From: Salvia splendens
Lineage: Eukaryota > Streptophyta > Magnoliopsida > Lamiales > Lamiaceae
Assembly: GCF_004379255.2 (NCBI RefSeq)
Contig: NC_056049.1
Span: 22,056,063 to 22,120,062 of the forward strand
DNA length: 64,000 nucleotides
Direction: 5' to 3'
Shown here: positions 25,519-37,354 of the stretch, piece after piece
Layout: each line of letters starts with the position of its first letter
Numbering within the stretch: the first letter of the stretch is position 1
Program-made: the position numbers and the translations under genes
Notes under the pieces: generated by a model
Told to the model about the DNA's origin: nothing
Databases searched by the model: none
Seen by the model: the letters and a program-made list of their open reading frames with translations, nothing else

Positions 25519-27962
25519 ATGGCTGAAGAAGAAGTAATGGCTGAAGTGGAGGCAGCCCAGGCGGTGTACGGCGACGATTGCCTTGTCATCGAAACCTACC
25601 CTCCCCATCTCCACGTCCACCTCAAGCCCCGCACCGCCGAGGTCTCATCTGAGCAGGTATCTCCGTTTTCACGCTGATTAGTGTTTTCCTCTTCCTTCAA
25701 AATTCGCTCTCAATTGACCTTTTTTTGCTTGCAAGTAGCGATTCCTCGTTTGATCATTGTTTTGTGTGGCGGTTGCTTTTCCGTGACTTGTTTTTTCCTG
25801 GAATTAATTCTGCATTTTTGCTGAAAATTTATGTGGCGTTGGAATTGGTTTCTCTACTAGACTGTGGTTGAATCTGAGTGTGGAGATATGAATTTCTGAA
25901 GAAGGAATTGTGTTTTTGTGTGGAAATTATATCAATTAGGCACTTTGTCTCAGAGAAGATGGTGGAATCAATGCTTAAAGGAATTCACTTTCTGCGATTT
26001 GTGCTTGAATGAAGTTGGTGATGTCTTCTTATGATTAAAAAGTTCTTGTCTTTTGATCCCTACTACTTTGTTCCATTTTTCTTGAACCCACTTACATGCT
26101 AAATTTCAGCATCAATACTTTATCTTCACTTTGTAAGTTTGTATTGTTGGATTGTGTTTATATATTGGTGATGTTCTTATAATTTCGTTGGTATATGTGT
26201 TATAATGAGCCATTAATACTGACAGCGCTTCTCTGCAGTTTGTGGAAGCAACTATTGGGATGCAGGCTGGCCGTAAGGTGAATTTACAATCCCATAGTTC
26301 ACCTCTAATTAGGATACTTGCAATTAAACATAAAATGTTGAGCCGTAAGCTGAGCTTCAGTGAGGTGTTAATTTGAAATAGATGTGCGTTAATATCAGTA
26401 TTTTTATTGTTAGTTATTTCCTGTGCAGTACCCTGAAGAGCCACCTGTGATTAGGATTATTGATTCCAAGGGTCTTGATGAGCAGAGGCAGAAACATCTG
26501 ATGGAAAGCATTTGTTCCAAAGCTTTCGAACTTGCCTCATGTTTAATGCTTGTGGCACTTTGTGAGGTGATGATTTGTGTGCTTTGGACCATTAGCTATT
26601 ATTTTTTCGCCCTCGGTGGTCAATGTTATATCATCTTACATGGCACATTCTGGCTTGCTACACTTATTGTTTCATTGATGAAGTGAGTACTGGTGTCCGT
26701 GCTCCTTTTTTGTGCCATACAATCACATTGCACTTGTTAGCATTCACCCATTTCTGCAACCCATCACTTCATTATATATCATGACTATTCCCATCAAAAT
26801 TATCCATTCCAAGATGTTAACAGCTACTTAAAAATTTAGGAAGCAGTGGAGAAGCTTTCCAGTATGAATCATCCCGAGGGAGACTGCCCTTTATGTTTAT
26901 TTCCTTTACTAGATGAAGATGCTGGGAATAATTCCTTACCTTTTATGAAGTTAATGTCTTGCTTCCATTGCTTTCATTGGTAAGTACATCTAATATTTTC
27001 TTTGCTCTCCAATTAAACATAGTCACCTCTGAAATGTTACTGAAGTTTCAATTTATTTTTTCAACTGTTGCAGTGACTGCATCATCAGGTGGTGGAATTG
27101 GATCCAGATGCAAAGTGAAAACGAGAGTTCAAGCTCGTCATCATCAACTGTTAGGAGTAAGCCAGACCAACAAGGTTGTATTCTCTCCCCAATGAAGCTG
27201 CTTTTGTCTCAGTCTTCATTTACTTTCCCATATTCTTTCCATTTCTCACACTTAACGCGATCATTCTCTTCGCTAGGTATTCGCAAAATGATGGAAGGAA
27301 GTATGGGCAAATGCCCTGTCTGCCGGAAAATATTTCTTGCCAAGGATATTGAACATGTGCTTGACTTAGTTGGGACCAGTGACAATTTGGTATGTCAAAT
27401 AAGGCTTTCTTACATATTCGTTTCGTTCTCAATTATGATTTCTGTTGAAAGATATTGTTACTCTCACTTGACAATATCATTGATCCATTTTTGTTTGAGT
27501 TTGATACAAAGAGAATCATTGTGCTATTTGCTTATTATTACTAGTTTCTCATATGAAGAGAAATTAATCACGTGGTTTGCTGATTTTCAGGACTGTGCCG
27601 GAACTGAGATTGACGGTGGCTTTCTCCAGTCAGAGGAGGAAATTATTAGAAAAGAAAAATTCGATGCCATTTTAAAAATCCAGCAAGAAAATAATGGCTT
27701 GATTGAACCCAAGAAAAATGAGGTCCTGTTACCTGGTATGTTTCTTCCACAGCCAGTAGGCTTGCCCTCAGCAGAATCCGAAGGAGTATCTAGTGAAGCA
27801 CAAAGCAAAGAACCCGCACAGCCAAACCCGATGCCAATCCAGAAAGTTCGTTCAACAGACACCGGTCGAGGAAGCCGAACAACTATCATAAAGCAGAGGA
27901 CACAAAACACAAACAAACAAGTAAGACAGTGGATTAGGAAAGACAATGTTTCAGATAATTAA
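25519..27962 (+). CDS. RWD domain and RING finger E3 ubiquitin ligase (RNF25-like)
   Basis: Exons: 25519-25656, 26239-26277, 26429-26566, 26840-26979, 27074-27174, 27277-27389, 27591-27962. All joins keep frame and give 346 aa. Residues ~5-110 form an RWD domain, including the YPEEPP motif typical of the fold. A RING follows, with CPLC, then CFHCFHC, an acidic/Ser-rich insert, and the final CPVC pair split across exons. The C-terminal ~125 residues are low complexity with basic patches ending near RQWIRK. RWD-RING proteins of the RNF25 group act as ubiquitin ligases that bind E2 enzymes; the plant substrate is unknown. The start was chosen as the first ATG before a conserved acidic AEVEAAQAVYGDD. 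The promoter is compressed because a Harbinger element ends at 25449. Confidence 0.9.
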
Positions 27963-29631
27963 GTTTATTAAGTGTGGCCATTTTTGTTTTAAAACCATAT
28001 TTTTCCATGCGATAACACTATAAACATGCATCAAACTGGTAAGTTTGTTCCTGAGCTAGTGTTACTTCATGTACTATGTAGTGATGATATCTCATTATTT
28101 ATGTCTACTTAGGAGTCGTTCAGTTGCCATGATTATTTGTGATTAAATGTCATGCAGTAATAATTCTATCTCTTGTTCGGTTGCACTATTTTAAAAAATT
28201 GGATCTGTGACAATGTATCTTGGTCTGTTTCCACAATGCCAAATATTCCATTGTATCTCATGATTAACTATATTATCTTCACTCCTATGACTAATTTAAT
28301 CTTAGACAAACTTTATTTTGGCTTATTGCATATTGTATGGCAACTATTATCTTGTTTAGCTAATCAAACGTCACCTTAAAGAACACATGCTTTGGTGCCT
28401 TTACTTGTACGAGTTCATAGATAATGAATCTTGATAGCTTCTAACTATAGAATGTAAATTTTTAAACAAGAGTTATATAATGTGCTCACTTAATATAACG
28501 TAGATTAGATGGATAAGATGGGATGGATTTTCTAAATGACCATCTCTTTAATTTTAAAGTGTTTCTTTTTTTAATCATAGTTTCTTGTAACCTTTATCGA
28601 CATAAAGTAAAAACACTACTCTAAGTTTCGCACCTAATTTATAACACGTAGAATTGGTCAATTGACGCCCAACAACTAATTTCCCTATCTGCATGGAGTG
28701 AAGATCTTATTATAAAATTTCCAATACCTAAATGCGCATCCTAAAGCAAAAATTGGAGTAAAGATCTTATTATAAAATTTTTCAATCAAACAGTTGAACT
28801 GCTATTGCACATACATACTCAACTAAATTCTGTTAAAATATTGACTTAGGAATAATAAAAAATTCTAAATCAAAACTGATTTGGATACGTTTAGTCTAGT
28901 TTGAACCAATAGATCGTCTAAAACTTCAAAACTCTTCTAAATTAGATGAGTTTTTGTATGATGGAGTTTTCAGATCAACAAAACAACTTGTGGGCGTACA
29001 GCCGCAACTAATAATTAAAGTACTGATTTTAAAATCATTAATTCACTTAAGATGTTATTAATGTTTAATAGGAATCTAATCAACTAATTAAGTCACGGGC
29101 CTGACGCTCCAAAAACAGCCTCGTAAGTTCAATTTTTTAAGAAAAGAATTGTGTCATTTTAAGGAAATAAAAGTTGTATCCACTAAATGCTTTGGGCTAT
29201 GCATTTGTCCAAATACACATACTTAGAGAACAATTAGTACTTACGCCTTGAGCTAATAGAGTCCAGGTTCATCCTCTAATTTTAAATTTCTAAACATTAT
29301 AAAAACCTCAATACTTCCAAACTAAACACACTTTACACTTCCCCACTCCATTTTAATTTTCTTCTTCTCCACTATGTTGAACATGTAAATCTAATGACCT
29401 AATAATCTAGTATTATACCCTCCTAATCCGGTATAACCAATATGATTTATTGTACAAATTACATGAAAAAATACTCAATTATTCACGGGACCATTGCAAA
29501 TCCAAATAAATGCATAACTTAAATAATATTTTTTCATAATGCTACACCACTTAAAATATTTCTATACCATTTTTTCTCTCTCCAAACACTATTAAGTAAA
29601 AACAAGCCCCTACACAAAACCATAACCAAAA
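27963..29631. other. Intergenic region between RNF25-like and ATP sulfurylase genes
   Basis: AT-rich with no supported gene. A short direct repeat AGATCTTATTATAAAATTT occurs twice near 28703 and 28760. The final ~100 bases upstream of 29632 are the likely 5' UTR of the ATP sulfurylase gene. Confidence 0.55.
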
Positions 29632-32600
29632 ATGGCAGCCATTACATGGGCATCACTTCACCTCAAAACCCCTACCCCTTCCCTCCATTTCCCTAACCTC
29701 CCAAAGCCCCGTCCCATTCTCGCCCGCCCTGGCCCGAGAGGCCGCGTCCGGGCCTCCCTGATCGAGCCCGACGGGGGGAGGCTGGTGGAGCTGATGGTGA
29801 AGGAATCGGAGAAGGCGTGGAAGGTGAAGGCGGCGGAGCAGCTGCCGAAGATAAGGCTGTCGGCGGTGGACCTGCAGTGGGTGCACGTGCTGAGCGAGGG
29901 GTGGGCCAGCCCCCTCCGCGGCTTCATGAGAGAGTCTGAGTTCCTCCAAACGCTTCATTTCTCCTCGCTCCGTCTCCGAGACGGGTCGCGGGTCAACATG
30001 TCGGTCCCCATCGTGCTAGCGCTTGACGACCTCCAGAAGAGCCGGGTCGGGTCGTCCACCGCCGTCGCGCTGGTCGACGATGGGGGCGATCTCGTCGCTA
30101 TTTTGAGCGAGTAAGGATTTTTTTTCCTATTTTATTCTTTTTTTTGCTAGTTTATTTTTTTTTATCATAGGTGATTTCTGAATGAATTATGAGTACAAAT
30201 AATTAAATATGTCTAAATATAGTGTATGATAAGAAAGATATGTATATAAGAAGATTTGCAAAGTAAGATAAGAAATGCAAGCTTTGTGTCAAGATAAGCT
30301 CAAATGCTATCCGATCAAATTTGTGAGATACATATCCTTTTATTTTGAGAAAAAGAATTGCGGGCTTCAATGGGCCATAGAGAATAACATAGGGTTACAT
30401 GATAGGTTAACTATGTTACCAAGCACTTAAAATAGTTATATGAGTATCTATATCTAAGTATGCTAATAAATCTAGTAAATGGTGTATTAATTTTCATCTA
30501 CTATAGTTGGGATGTTTTTTCAAAAGAGTAGCACAAAAATAGTCTTTATTATTATTAGGGTTAGATAGCCGAAAAATACACCAACTATAGACTAATTCAG
30601 GTCTATAGTCTATACCACCAATTTCGAATGTGGTGCAAGGGTGTAGTCAATTTTCAACGATCAAATATTATGGAAAAATTGAATTCTACGTAGCTATAAA
30701 AAAATGTAGAGATGGCATGATATGACAAAATTAGTGTTAAAATAAAAGGTCAATACATCAAACCGACTCGTTTTGATAATTAATTAGATGGACTTTTGAT
30801 ATGTAATTTGAAATATTTATTTATTTTTTTGATAAACGATGTCGTTTTGGTCTAGTTAGACATGTTATATTAGACTCTGACAACATCACTTTGGATATTC
30901 CAACATGCCATCGAAATTTGATTTTGTGAGAAATTGACTACATGCTAAAAGTTCGAAGTATATTTTTTCAACATATTCTAAATTGGTGGTAAAGACCTGA
31001 ATTGGCAATGTATTTTTTTGCTCTTAGTCTTTATTACTCTTATTATTTGAATTGAATGTTTTCAAATGAACTTAATTTAGAAATGAGACATCTATAAGGA
31101 TAAAAAGATGTAGGCATCATATTTGAAAACAATGGATGTTTTGTTTTAAGGAAGGTGTACTTTTTTTGGACAGAAAATAAATGGAAGTTTTTGTAAATCC
31201 CAAAGTTGTAAGGTATTTCGAGTATAAATATTGCTTAGTTTGCTTTCGGTTATGATGGAAGACTACTTTTTCTACAGTTATCTCCATCATAGTGATCGAG
31301 TTGTAGATGTTTATACACATGTGATGTTTTCTCTTCTCATGTCTTAATCTGAATATGCCAAGACAAAATTAGTGGATTATCTGAGAGAAGTTCAATCCAT
31401 CATTGGGATTTATTTATTGTTGTCTTTTCCTCATAGCAGATTTGAATCTTCATGGCCCTACTAGATCGATAAGTCTCTATAGTAACTATAGTTAGAATAT
31501 ATGTCACATAATTTTATCCAGTTTTTGAATTAACAATGAAGTTTAATGGAGATTTACGTGGCAATCACTATACAAAGTAATCCACTGTTTACATACTAAT
31601 AATCAGTGAATGCTGACTTGTAGTTGTTACTATTGATTTCCTCTGTTCAAAGATAATTTGAGAATGGTGATTCTGTTTATTTGATTTCTCTGTTTTCACA
31701 TTGAATTCTTGCAAGCTTTAGTTTTTGAGATGTTACATTTATATTAAAGTATTATGCTGTTTTTTGCAAGTGTAGCATTGAGATATACAAGCACAATAAA
31801 GAAGAGAGAATAGCAAGGACTTGGGGCACCACAGCAGGTGGCATTCCCTATGCTGAGAAGGCTATAAGTGGCGCCGGAAACTGGCTGATCGGCGGTGACC
31901 TAGAGGTCGTAAAGCCGATCAAGTACAACGACGGGCTGGACCGGTTCCGCCTCTCCCCTGCCCAGCTCCGCCTCGAGTTTGAGAGGCGCGATGCAGACGC
32001 GGTGTTTGCCTTCCAGCTGAGGAACCCGGTGCACAACGGCCACGCCCTGCTCATGACCGACACTCGTCGTCGCCTGCTTGACATGGGATACAAGAATCCT
32101 GTTCTCTTGCTCCATCCTTTGGGTGGCTACACTAAAGAGGATGATGTTCCACTCACTTGGCGCATGAAGCAACATGAAAAGGTCACCAAAATCAAGAAAT
32201 TGATTTTTAAGTGGAAGAATTTGAGCTGAAATGTTAATCTATTGTGTTGTGTTAGGTTCTTGAAGATGGAGTGCTGGATCCGGAGACTACGGTGGTCTCG
32301 ATATTCCCGTCTCCGATGCACTACGCGGGGCCTACTGAGGTGCAGTGGCATGCCAAGGCTCGGATCAATGCGGGTGCTAACTTCTACATAGTCGGGCGTG
32401 ACCCTGCCGGGATGGCTCACCCTATCGAGAAACGAGACCTGTACGATGCTGATCACGGGAAGAAGGTGGTGAGCATGGCCCCGGGGCTGGAGCGCCTCAA
32501 CATACTGCCTTTCAAGGTGGAATGAATGAATGATTATAAATGTGTTGAATTGAAACATCAACATTTTTTTTAATAGTATAGATTGTTTGGGTGAAGGTGG

Positions 32601-32893
32601 CTGCCTATGACAAGACACAGAGTAAGATGGCCTTCTTTGATCCATCAAGGGCTCAAGACTTTGTGTTCATATCCGGGACTAAGGTAATGTTTGGTGGTAG
32701 TGATCAGAGTGAGTGTTGATTTTATGATTGTAACCTCGTTGTTATTCGTTGGCAGATGCGGAGCCTGGCTAAGAATCGGGAGAGCCCTCCGGAGGGATTC
32801 ATGTGCCCCGGTGGGTGGAAAGTGTTGGTGGAATACTATGAGAGTCTGGCTCCGGCCAGCAACGGCCGGGTGCCTCAACCACTTGCTGCTTGA
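29632..32893 (+). CDS. APS: ATP sulfurylase (sulfate adenylyltransferase), plastid
   Basis: Catalyses ATP + sulfate to adenosine 5'-phosphosulfate + pyrophosphate, the first step of sulfate assimilation. Exons: 29632-30110, 31776-32181, 32256-32516, 32597-32683, 32756-32893; all in frame, 456 aa, near the usual ~460. Residues 1 to ~45 are rich in Ser, Pro and Arg and lack acidic residues, as expected for a plastid transit peptide. Catalytic motifs are [10 protein letters not shown] (240-249), [18 protein letters not shown] (273-290) and GRDPAGM (342-348). The first ATG (AAAAATGGCAG) gives the transit peptide. Met55 lies just before the mature-like region and could in principle start a cytosolic form, as described for one Arabidopsis paralogue; nothing here proves that. 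Intron 1 is 1.67 kb and holds a MULE-like insertion. Confidence 0.97.
30551..31024. mobile_element. MULE-like foldback element in ATP sulfurylase intron 1
   Basis: Long imperfect inverted repeats: the left side reads AAATACACC...AATTCAGGTCTATAG...CACCAATTTCGAATG, and the right side carries the inverse of AATTCAGGTCTTTACCACC and CCAATTTAGAATATG, continuing to GTAGTCAATTT. Direct repeats TAGTCTTTATT flank it at 30540-30550 and 31025-31035, in the 9-11 bp range of Mutator-like elements. The exact terminal base is uncertain. No coding capacity. Confidence 0.6.
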
Positions 32894-34161
32894 TGTTGAT
32901 CATCACTCTGTATAATATGTTATGTTTCTAAACTATCTTCCTCAATAATCTCTAATGTGTGATGTAATATATAATGTGCCACTGCCACAGATGTAATATA
33001 GTGTGTGCTAGTACTAAACAGTCATTCCTCTTTGTATAATAAATTCCCATGGTTTGATTTATATGCAAACTGATATGATATCATATGTATCCCATCCCTC
33101 TCTTGCAGATTTTGCACACTAAATTGACTTTTATCTTCTGAAACATCATTTCCAGAGCAATTGACGATTCTCAACCTTATTTACAGCTCATTGTTGTAGG
33201 CTATTTCCCCAATCTCTTCTCAAACCCTAAGTAAAATATCGTGCAATTTCTGCTTGGATTCTGATACAGACCAAACAGGAGAACTCATCTCAAAAGACTA
33301 GCCTGTTAGGAGAGAGCCCATTTAGTCTATATACCCCACATCAGTTGTTCTCACAACCGATGTGGGAATTGAGTCCGTAACAAATTCTTAGATTATTCGA
33401 AAAAGTACGGAGCAATGACAATTTCGGTTGGCTACTTTGGTGATTGAGGGAAATGTCGAGGTGGGCTCTTTGATTTCATCTTTTTATGTTTTTTTGCCTG
33501 TTATTGTATTGTGTTGTTGTTGGTCCCTCATTGTTTAAAGTTGTTTATGTTGAACCCCGAATTAATAACTTGGCCCAATTTTGTTGGTTTGAATGTTGAA
33601 TTAGGGATTTTGAAATTTGTCGATTTTCAGGTGCTATTTTAAATTAGAATCTGTGAATTATGTAAAGTTTTGAGGTGCTATTTAATTAGATTAGGGATTC
33701 TGAAATGATTGGTTCGATTATGTTATTTTGGGGGTCCGTTTGTGTTGATTTGGGCGTGTTCAGATTGTTGTGTATGCAAAGGTGAGTTTTAAAACTTGAT
33801 CAGATTTGACCTTGTTTGGGGCAGATTTATTTAATTGGACTTTGTTGTTTAGGAAAAAAAAATGGAAGTGGAAGTCATTTTTGCTGAATTTATTATTATT
33901 TAAGTGGAATTGTGTGTTTTGTCCATACTATCCTCACAGACGCAGAATTTTTTTTGTAGGGGATTCATGCAAGTGCTTGAAAGAATCACTACTCATTTCA
34001 TACATGAAAATAACTTTGTTAATGATGATATGAGTTTAACTGGAAATTGAAAAGTAAGAGAGTAATTTTAAAAAGTGATTAAAATATTGCTAGTAAATAG
34101 TTTTGATGGACTCAACAATATAGAAAAATATAATTCTTTTTCATGGATGGAAAAAAATATA
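32894..34161. other. 3' flank of ATP sulfurylase and intergenic DNA
   Basis: The first ~150 bases are the probable 3' UTR, with AATAAATTCC near 33037. The segment around 33300-33385 (CCCACATCAGTTGTTCTCACAACCGATGTGGG) contains an inverted repeat. No gene is supported. Confidence 0.5.
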
Positions 34162-34319
34162 CTCCCTCCGTCCCAGCCTAAACGAGATGTTTCATTTTTG
34201 TACATGTTTTGAGAAAATGATGATAAACAGTTAAAGTGGAGATAAAATTAAGTAAAAGAGACAATAATGTAGAAGAGAGTGGTGCGAAAATGAAATGTCT
34301 TGCTTTGGCACAGAAGGAG
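34162..34319. mobile_element. Stowaway-like MITE
   Basis: It begins CTCCCTCCGTCCC after TA (34160-34161) and ends with the diverged inverse GGCACAGAAGGAG before TA (34320-34321). At 158 bp with a TA duplication it fits a Tc1/mariner-derived Stowaway element. Confidence 0.75.
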
Positions 34320-34326
34320 TATCATA

Positions 34327-34407
34327 AAAAAATCACAATCATAACAACTACTATTATATACTATAATAAAAATCACAATCATAACAACTACTATCATATA
34401 CTATAAT
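34327..34407. repeat. 41-bp tandem duplication
   Basis: AAAATCACAATCATAACAAC followed by TACTATTATATACTATAAT occurs twice in succession with one base difference, just after the Stowaway element. Confidence 0.8.
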
Positions 34408-34444
34408 ATATATCGATGACAAATACTAATAGTAAAGTTGAAAT

Positions 34445-35363
34445 CAATGTTTTAAAAACCGGACCGGCAAGCGAACCGGCGACGTTACTGGTTCACGGTT
34501 CAACCGGTCGAACCACCGGTCTAACCGTTTTACTGTTGCAAATATATATAAAAATATATTAAATTTAGTAAATGATTTACAATTAATAATATATCACAAA
34601 ACATTAAACCTTATAGATAATTAGTGATGTATAAATATAAATAATATTAAAATTTAGTAAATATATTCAGATATATATATATATATATTTAATACTAGTT
34701 AGTCTAGATAAAAAATTTAATATTTCATGTATTAAAATAAATAATGTTTATATTAATTTAAGAAAATTTATTTCGTAAAATAATATATAATTAAATACGA
34801 ATTAAGTACTTATTAATTAGTTTAGATAAGATTATTCATTAATGTCAATAGCTAGGGTATATAAATTAAGTATGTAATATAAAAAATTTATTTATAGGAA
34901 ATAATGAATCTTATATGGTTCTAATAATAATATAGGTGGTAAGTAGAGCATCATTAAAAGATAAAGGATGATAATTATATATATTATAATTAACAATTAT
35001 ATTAAAGAATAATAAAATTAAAATGAATTATTAGTTTTTGTAGATAAAATTAATGGTTAATGTATAAAATATTTAATGTTCAAATTGTTCAATGAGCCCA
35101 TGTGGTGGAGTGGTAGAGGTCTTCTTAACTAGAAGAGATGTCATGAGTTCTACCTCTACCAACAACAAATTTTAAAAAATTTTGAAAAAAAAATAAAAAA
35201 CCGGTTTCCGGTTCACGGTCCAACCGGTCCGACCGGCCGGTTCCACCGGTTCACGGCGGTTCAATGCAGTGGTTGTTTAAAGGGGTGAACCGGACCGGAC
35301 TACCTACCGGTTCGCGGTCCGACCGGTCGAACCGGCCGGTCCAGTCCGGTTTTTAAAACATTG
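34445..35363. mobile_element. Non-autonomous hAT-like element with CCGGTT-rich termini
   Basis: An 8-bp duplication GTTGAAAT flanks it (34437-34444 and 35364-35371). The termini CAATGTTTTAAAAACCGGAC and the inverse of CAATGTTTTAAAAACCGGAC are nearly perfect inverted repeats. Dense ACCGGTT/CGGTCC motifs occupy about 100 bp on the left and 170 bp on the right, while the 650-bp centre is very AT-rich. No protein is encoded. A tRNA-like segment lies at 35097-35165. Confidence 0.82.
35097..35165 (+). other. tRNA-like segment inside the hAT-like element
   Basis: The stretch reads like a decayed tRNA: TGGTGGAGTGGTAGAG resembles an A box and D arm, TCTTC/GAAGA form a 5-bp anticodon stem around a 7-base loop TTAACTA (anticodon AAC, with T33 correct), and GAGTTCTACCTC resembles a B box. 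The T stem pairs poorly and the acceptor stem is not clear, so a working tRNA is unlikely. It may be a captured tRNA or SINE remnant. Confidence 0.35.
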
Positions 35364-35371
35364 GTTGAAAT

Positions 35372-35942
35372 TAAATAAATCGAAATGCCACTCTAAAGTA
35401 GAAACAAACATAAATAAATAAAATAAATAATAGAATCAATATTATAGCACATCTTCTAGTTCTCTTCATTAAGATAAATAAATTACTCCATGCATTAACA
35501 ATTTCTAACAAAATAACGGCTCATTTTTTAAAATCCTTTATGGAGGAGTAATTTTTGAAAGAGTGAACTACAAAAATGGTCTTTGGACTATGGGTTCATC
35601 TCGCCCATAGTCCTTGGACTTTAAAAATATCGTCAGACAACCCTTGACTAATGGTTTATTTCAAATTCAGTCTTTTTGTCTTTTTTATACGAAAGTACCT
35701 TTTTGAGGGTTTGAGTGTTTTGGTCATTTTAATAATTTTACTTTTGAGTGTGGCAGCTCATTATTTGATTTGTGCAGGTTGTGTCATAGGTAGATGTCAC
35801 TTTATATTTCTCTCTCTTGCCTCTCTTTTAAATATGCAGTAAGCACACTTCTCTCATCTATCTCTCATCCCTTCTTCTTTCTCTGCTTCCCTCCGCAAAA
35901 TCTCTCTTCCCTCTGCAACGCTGAGTTTAGTTTTTTGTCTTC
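35372..35942. other. Intergenic DNA with a short inverted motif
   Basis: The segment around 35570-35650 contains GGTCTTTGGACTATGGG and the near-inverse CCCATAGTCCTTGGAC, a pattern seen in small plant transposons, but boundaries could not be found. The stretch before 35943 is CT-rich (CTCATCTATCTCTCATCCC), like a plant 5' UTR. Confidence 0.4.
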
Positions 35943-36347
35943 ATGTCTTCGCTGTCTGTTAAAAACTCGGCTGATGGAGGAGGGAATGGTTGTAGGTGGC
36001 TCTGATTTGAATACGAAAAATGTATGTGCCGGCAAAGAGCGATTCTCAAAATCGGTGTCGACGCAAGAAAGGTATCAAATGGAATGTTGTACTTCGTTTG
36101 CGAGAGAAATGGCAAGGTTGGAGGCTGCAATTATTTTCGGTGGTGTTATCTGAAGTGTGTGGATTTTGACTTGGTTGGGCATAGTCGGCATGAAGGTGGG
36201 GTTGGAGGAGAGGAAGAAGTTAATTATGAAGTATCTCGAAATCGTTGTGAAGGTGGAAGTAAAGTGAAAGATTTTATTTTGGTGTTATTTGATGGGTTTT
36301 TGTTGTTAGTTTCATTTGTAGCCATTATGGTGAGTTTGAAGAATTAG
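35943..36347 (+). pseudogene. GRF-type zinc-finger protein, interrupted by a stop
   Basis: From the ATG at 35943 the frame reads 20 codons to TGA at 36003-36005, then stays open in the same frame to 36347. The downstream part has CMC, then CERNGKVGGCNYFRW, the spacing of a GRF zinc finger, followed by a hydrophobic C-terminal helix (LLLVSFVAIMVSL). Small plant proteins with one GRF finger plus a C-terminal transmembrane helix are a known uncharacterised family; many copies are transposon-associated. The stop makes this copy probably non-functional, unless translation starts at the ATG in 36024. Confidence 0.5.
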
Positions 36348-37354
36348 GTTTTCACAAGTAGACTGCAGTGCATGAGTTTGGGAAAAAATTTTGGCGAAGA
36401 ATTGCAGTGCGTGGACTTGGGGAAAAAATTGACGTGTTCGAAGTAATGTAATTTGATTATGTGTTCTAAGTATGAAAATTTTAAAGTTTCAAGATTCAAA
36501 TGTTGTGATTTGAATAAAAAATTGATTTTTAAATTTGAATATGAAATTAACGATGGCGGAAATGAGTATTCAATATTCGATGGGTATTCAATATTAGATG
36601 GGTATTCATTCGAAAGTCTGAAATCGAGAAAAAAAACTGATGGTACCTAGTAAGGAATAAAATCTGCTAAGAGAAACGTAATGTAGTAGGATTGTTATGT
36701 TGAGTTCTTATAAAAGATTTAATGTCACCATATTAGCAAAAGATAAAGCAAGAGAAACAGAGACTTATCTAGGGACTTACAAATTTCAAAGTATACTATC
36801 ACAATTTCATTACCAATTAACAAAATAAGATTAAAATCAAGAGAGAAATGTTATAGAGGATCAATCAACCCTTTTTCTATGCTTCATAATAGGCTTCGAT
36901 TTCATCCTCTTTTATCCCTAAATTTCGCAAGATTCAGGGTTTTGTGTGGCTGTTAGAGCTTCAATCTTAAATCCCACTTCCATGGTGATTTACGAATGTA
37001 ATAGGAGAAGGAGAGAAAAATAGAGAAATGCTGAATGTGTGTAGAAAGTGTGTACAATGTGTGTGGTTTGGACTTGGGATATATATAGTATAGGCGTTGG
37101 TGTCAGGAAACTTGACTAGGGACTATAGTGAATGCAAGACACAAACTTGACTTATTACTACTCCCTATATTCCAAAAATCAAGGCATAAACTCTTGGTAT
37201 TATATTGAATCAAGAAATCACTGTACTACTATATTCCAAAATCCAAACTATACTATATGAAAAAATATGAAGAAAAGAATCCAATCATATTCATAGTAGT
37301 ATTAAAAAACAAATAAATAAATTGAAAAATCTCCCTTAGTCTTCTTCTTCTTCT
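36348..37354. other. Intergenic region and probable 3' flank of the Ca2+-ATPase
   Basis: No gene is supported. It contains an imperfect duplication near 36350-36440 (GCAGTGC...GGGAAAAAATT twice) and a small tandem of GATGGGTATTCAATATT type near 36578-36610. The first bases upstream of 37355 hold the 3' UTR of the minus-strand gene. Confidence 0.45.

Noticed and set aside
27108..27962. A single 284-residue frame as a separate gene
   Set aside because: It is three exons of the RWD-RING gene read through two introns that happen to stay open; splice borders and RING spacing favour splicing.
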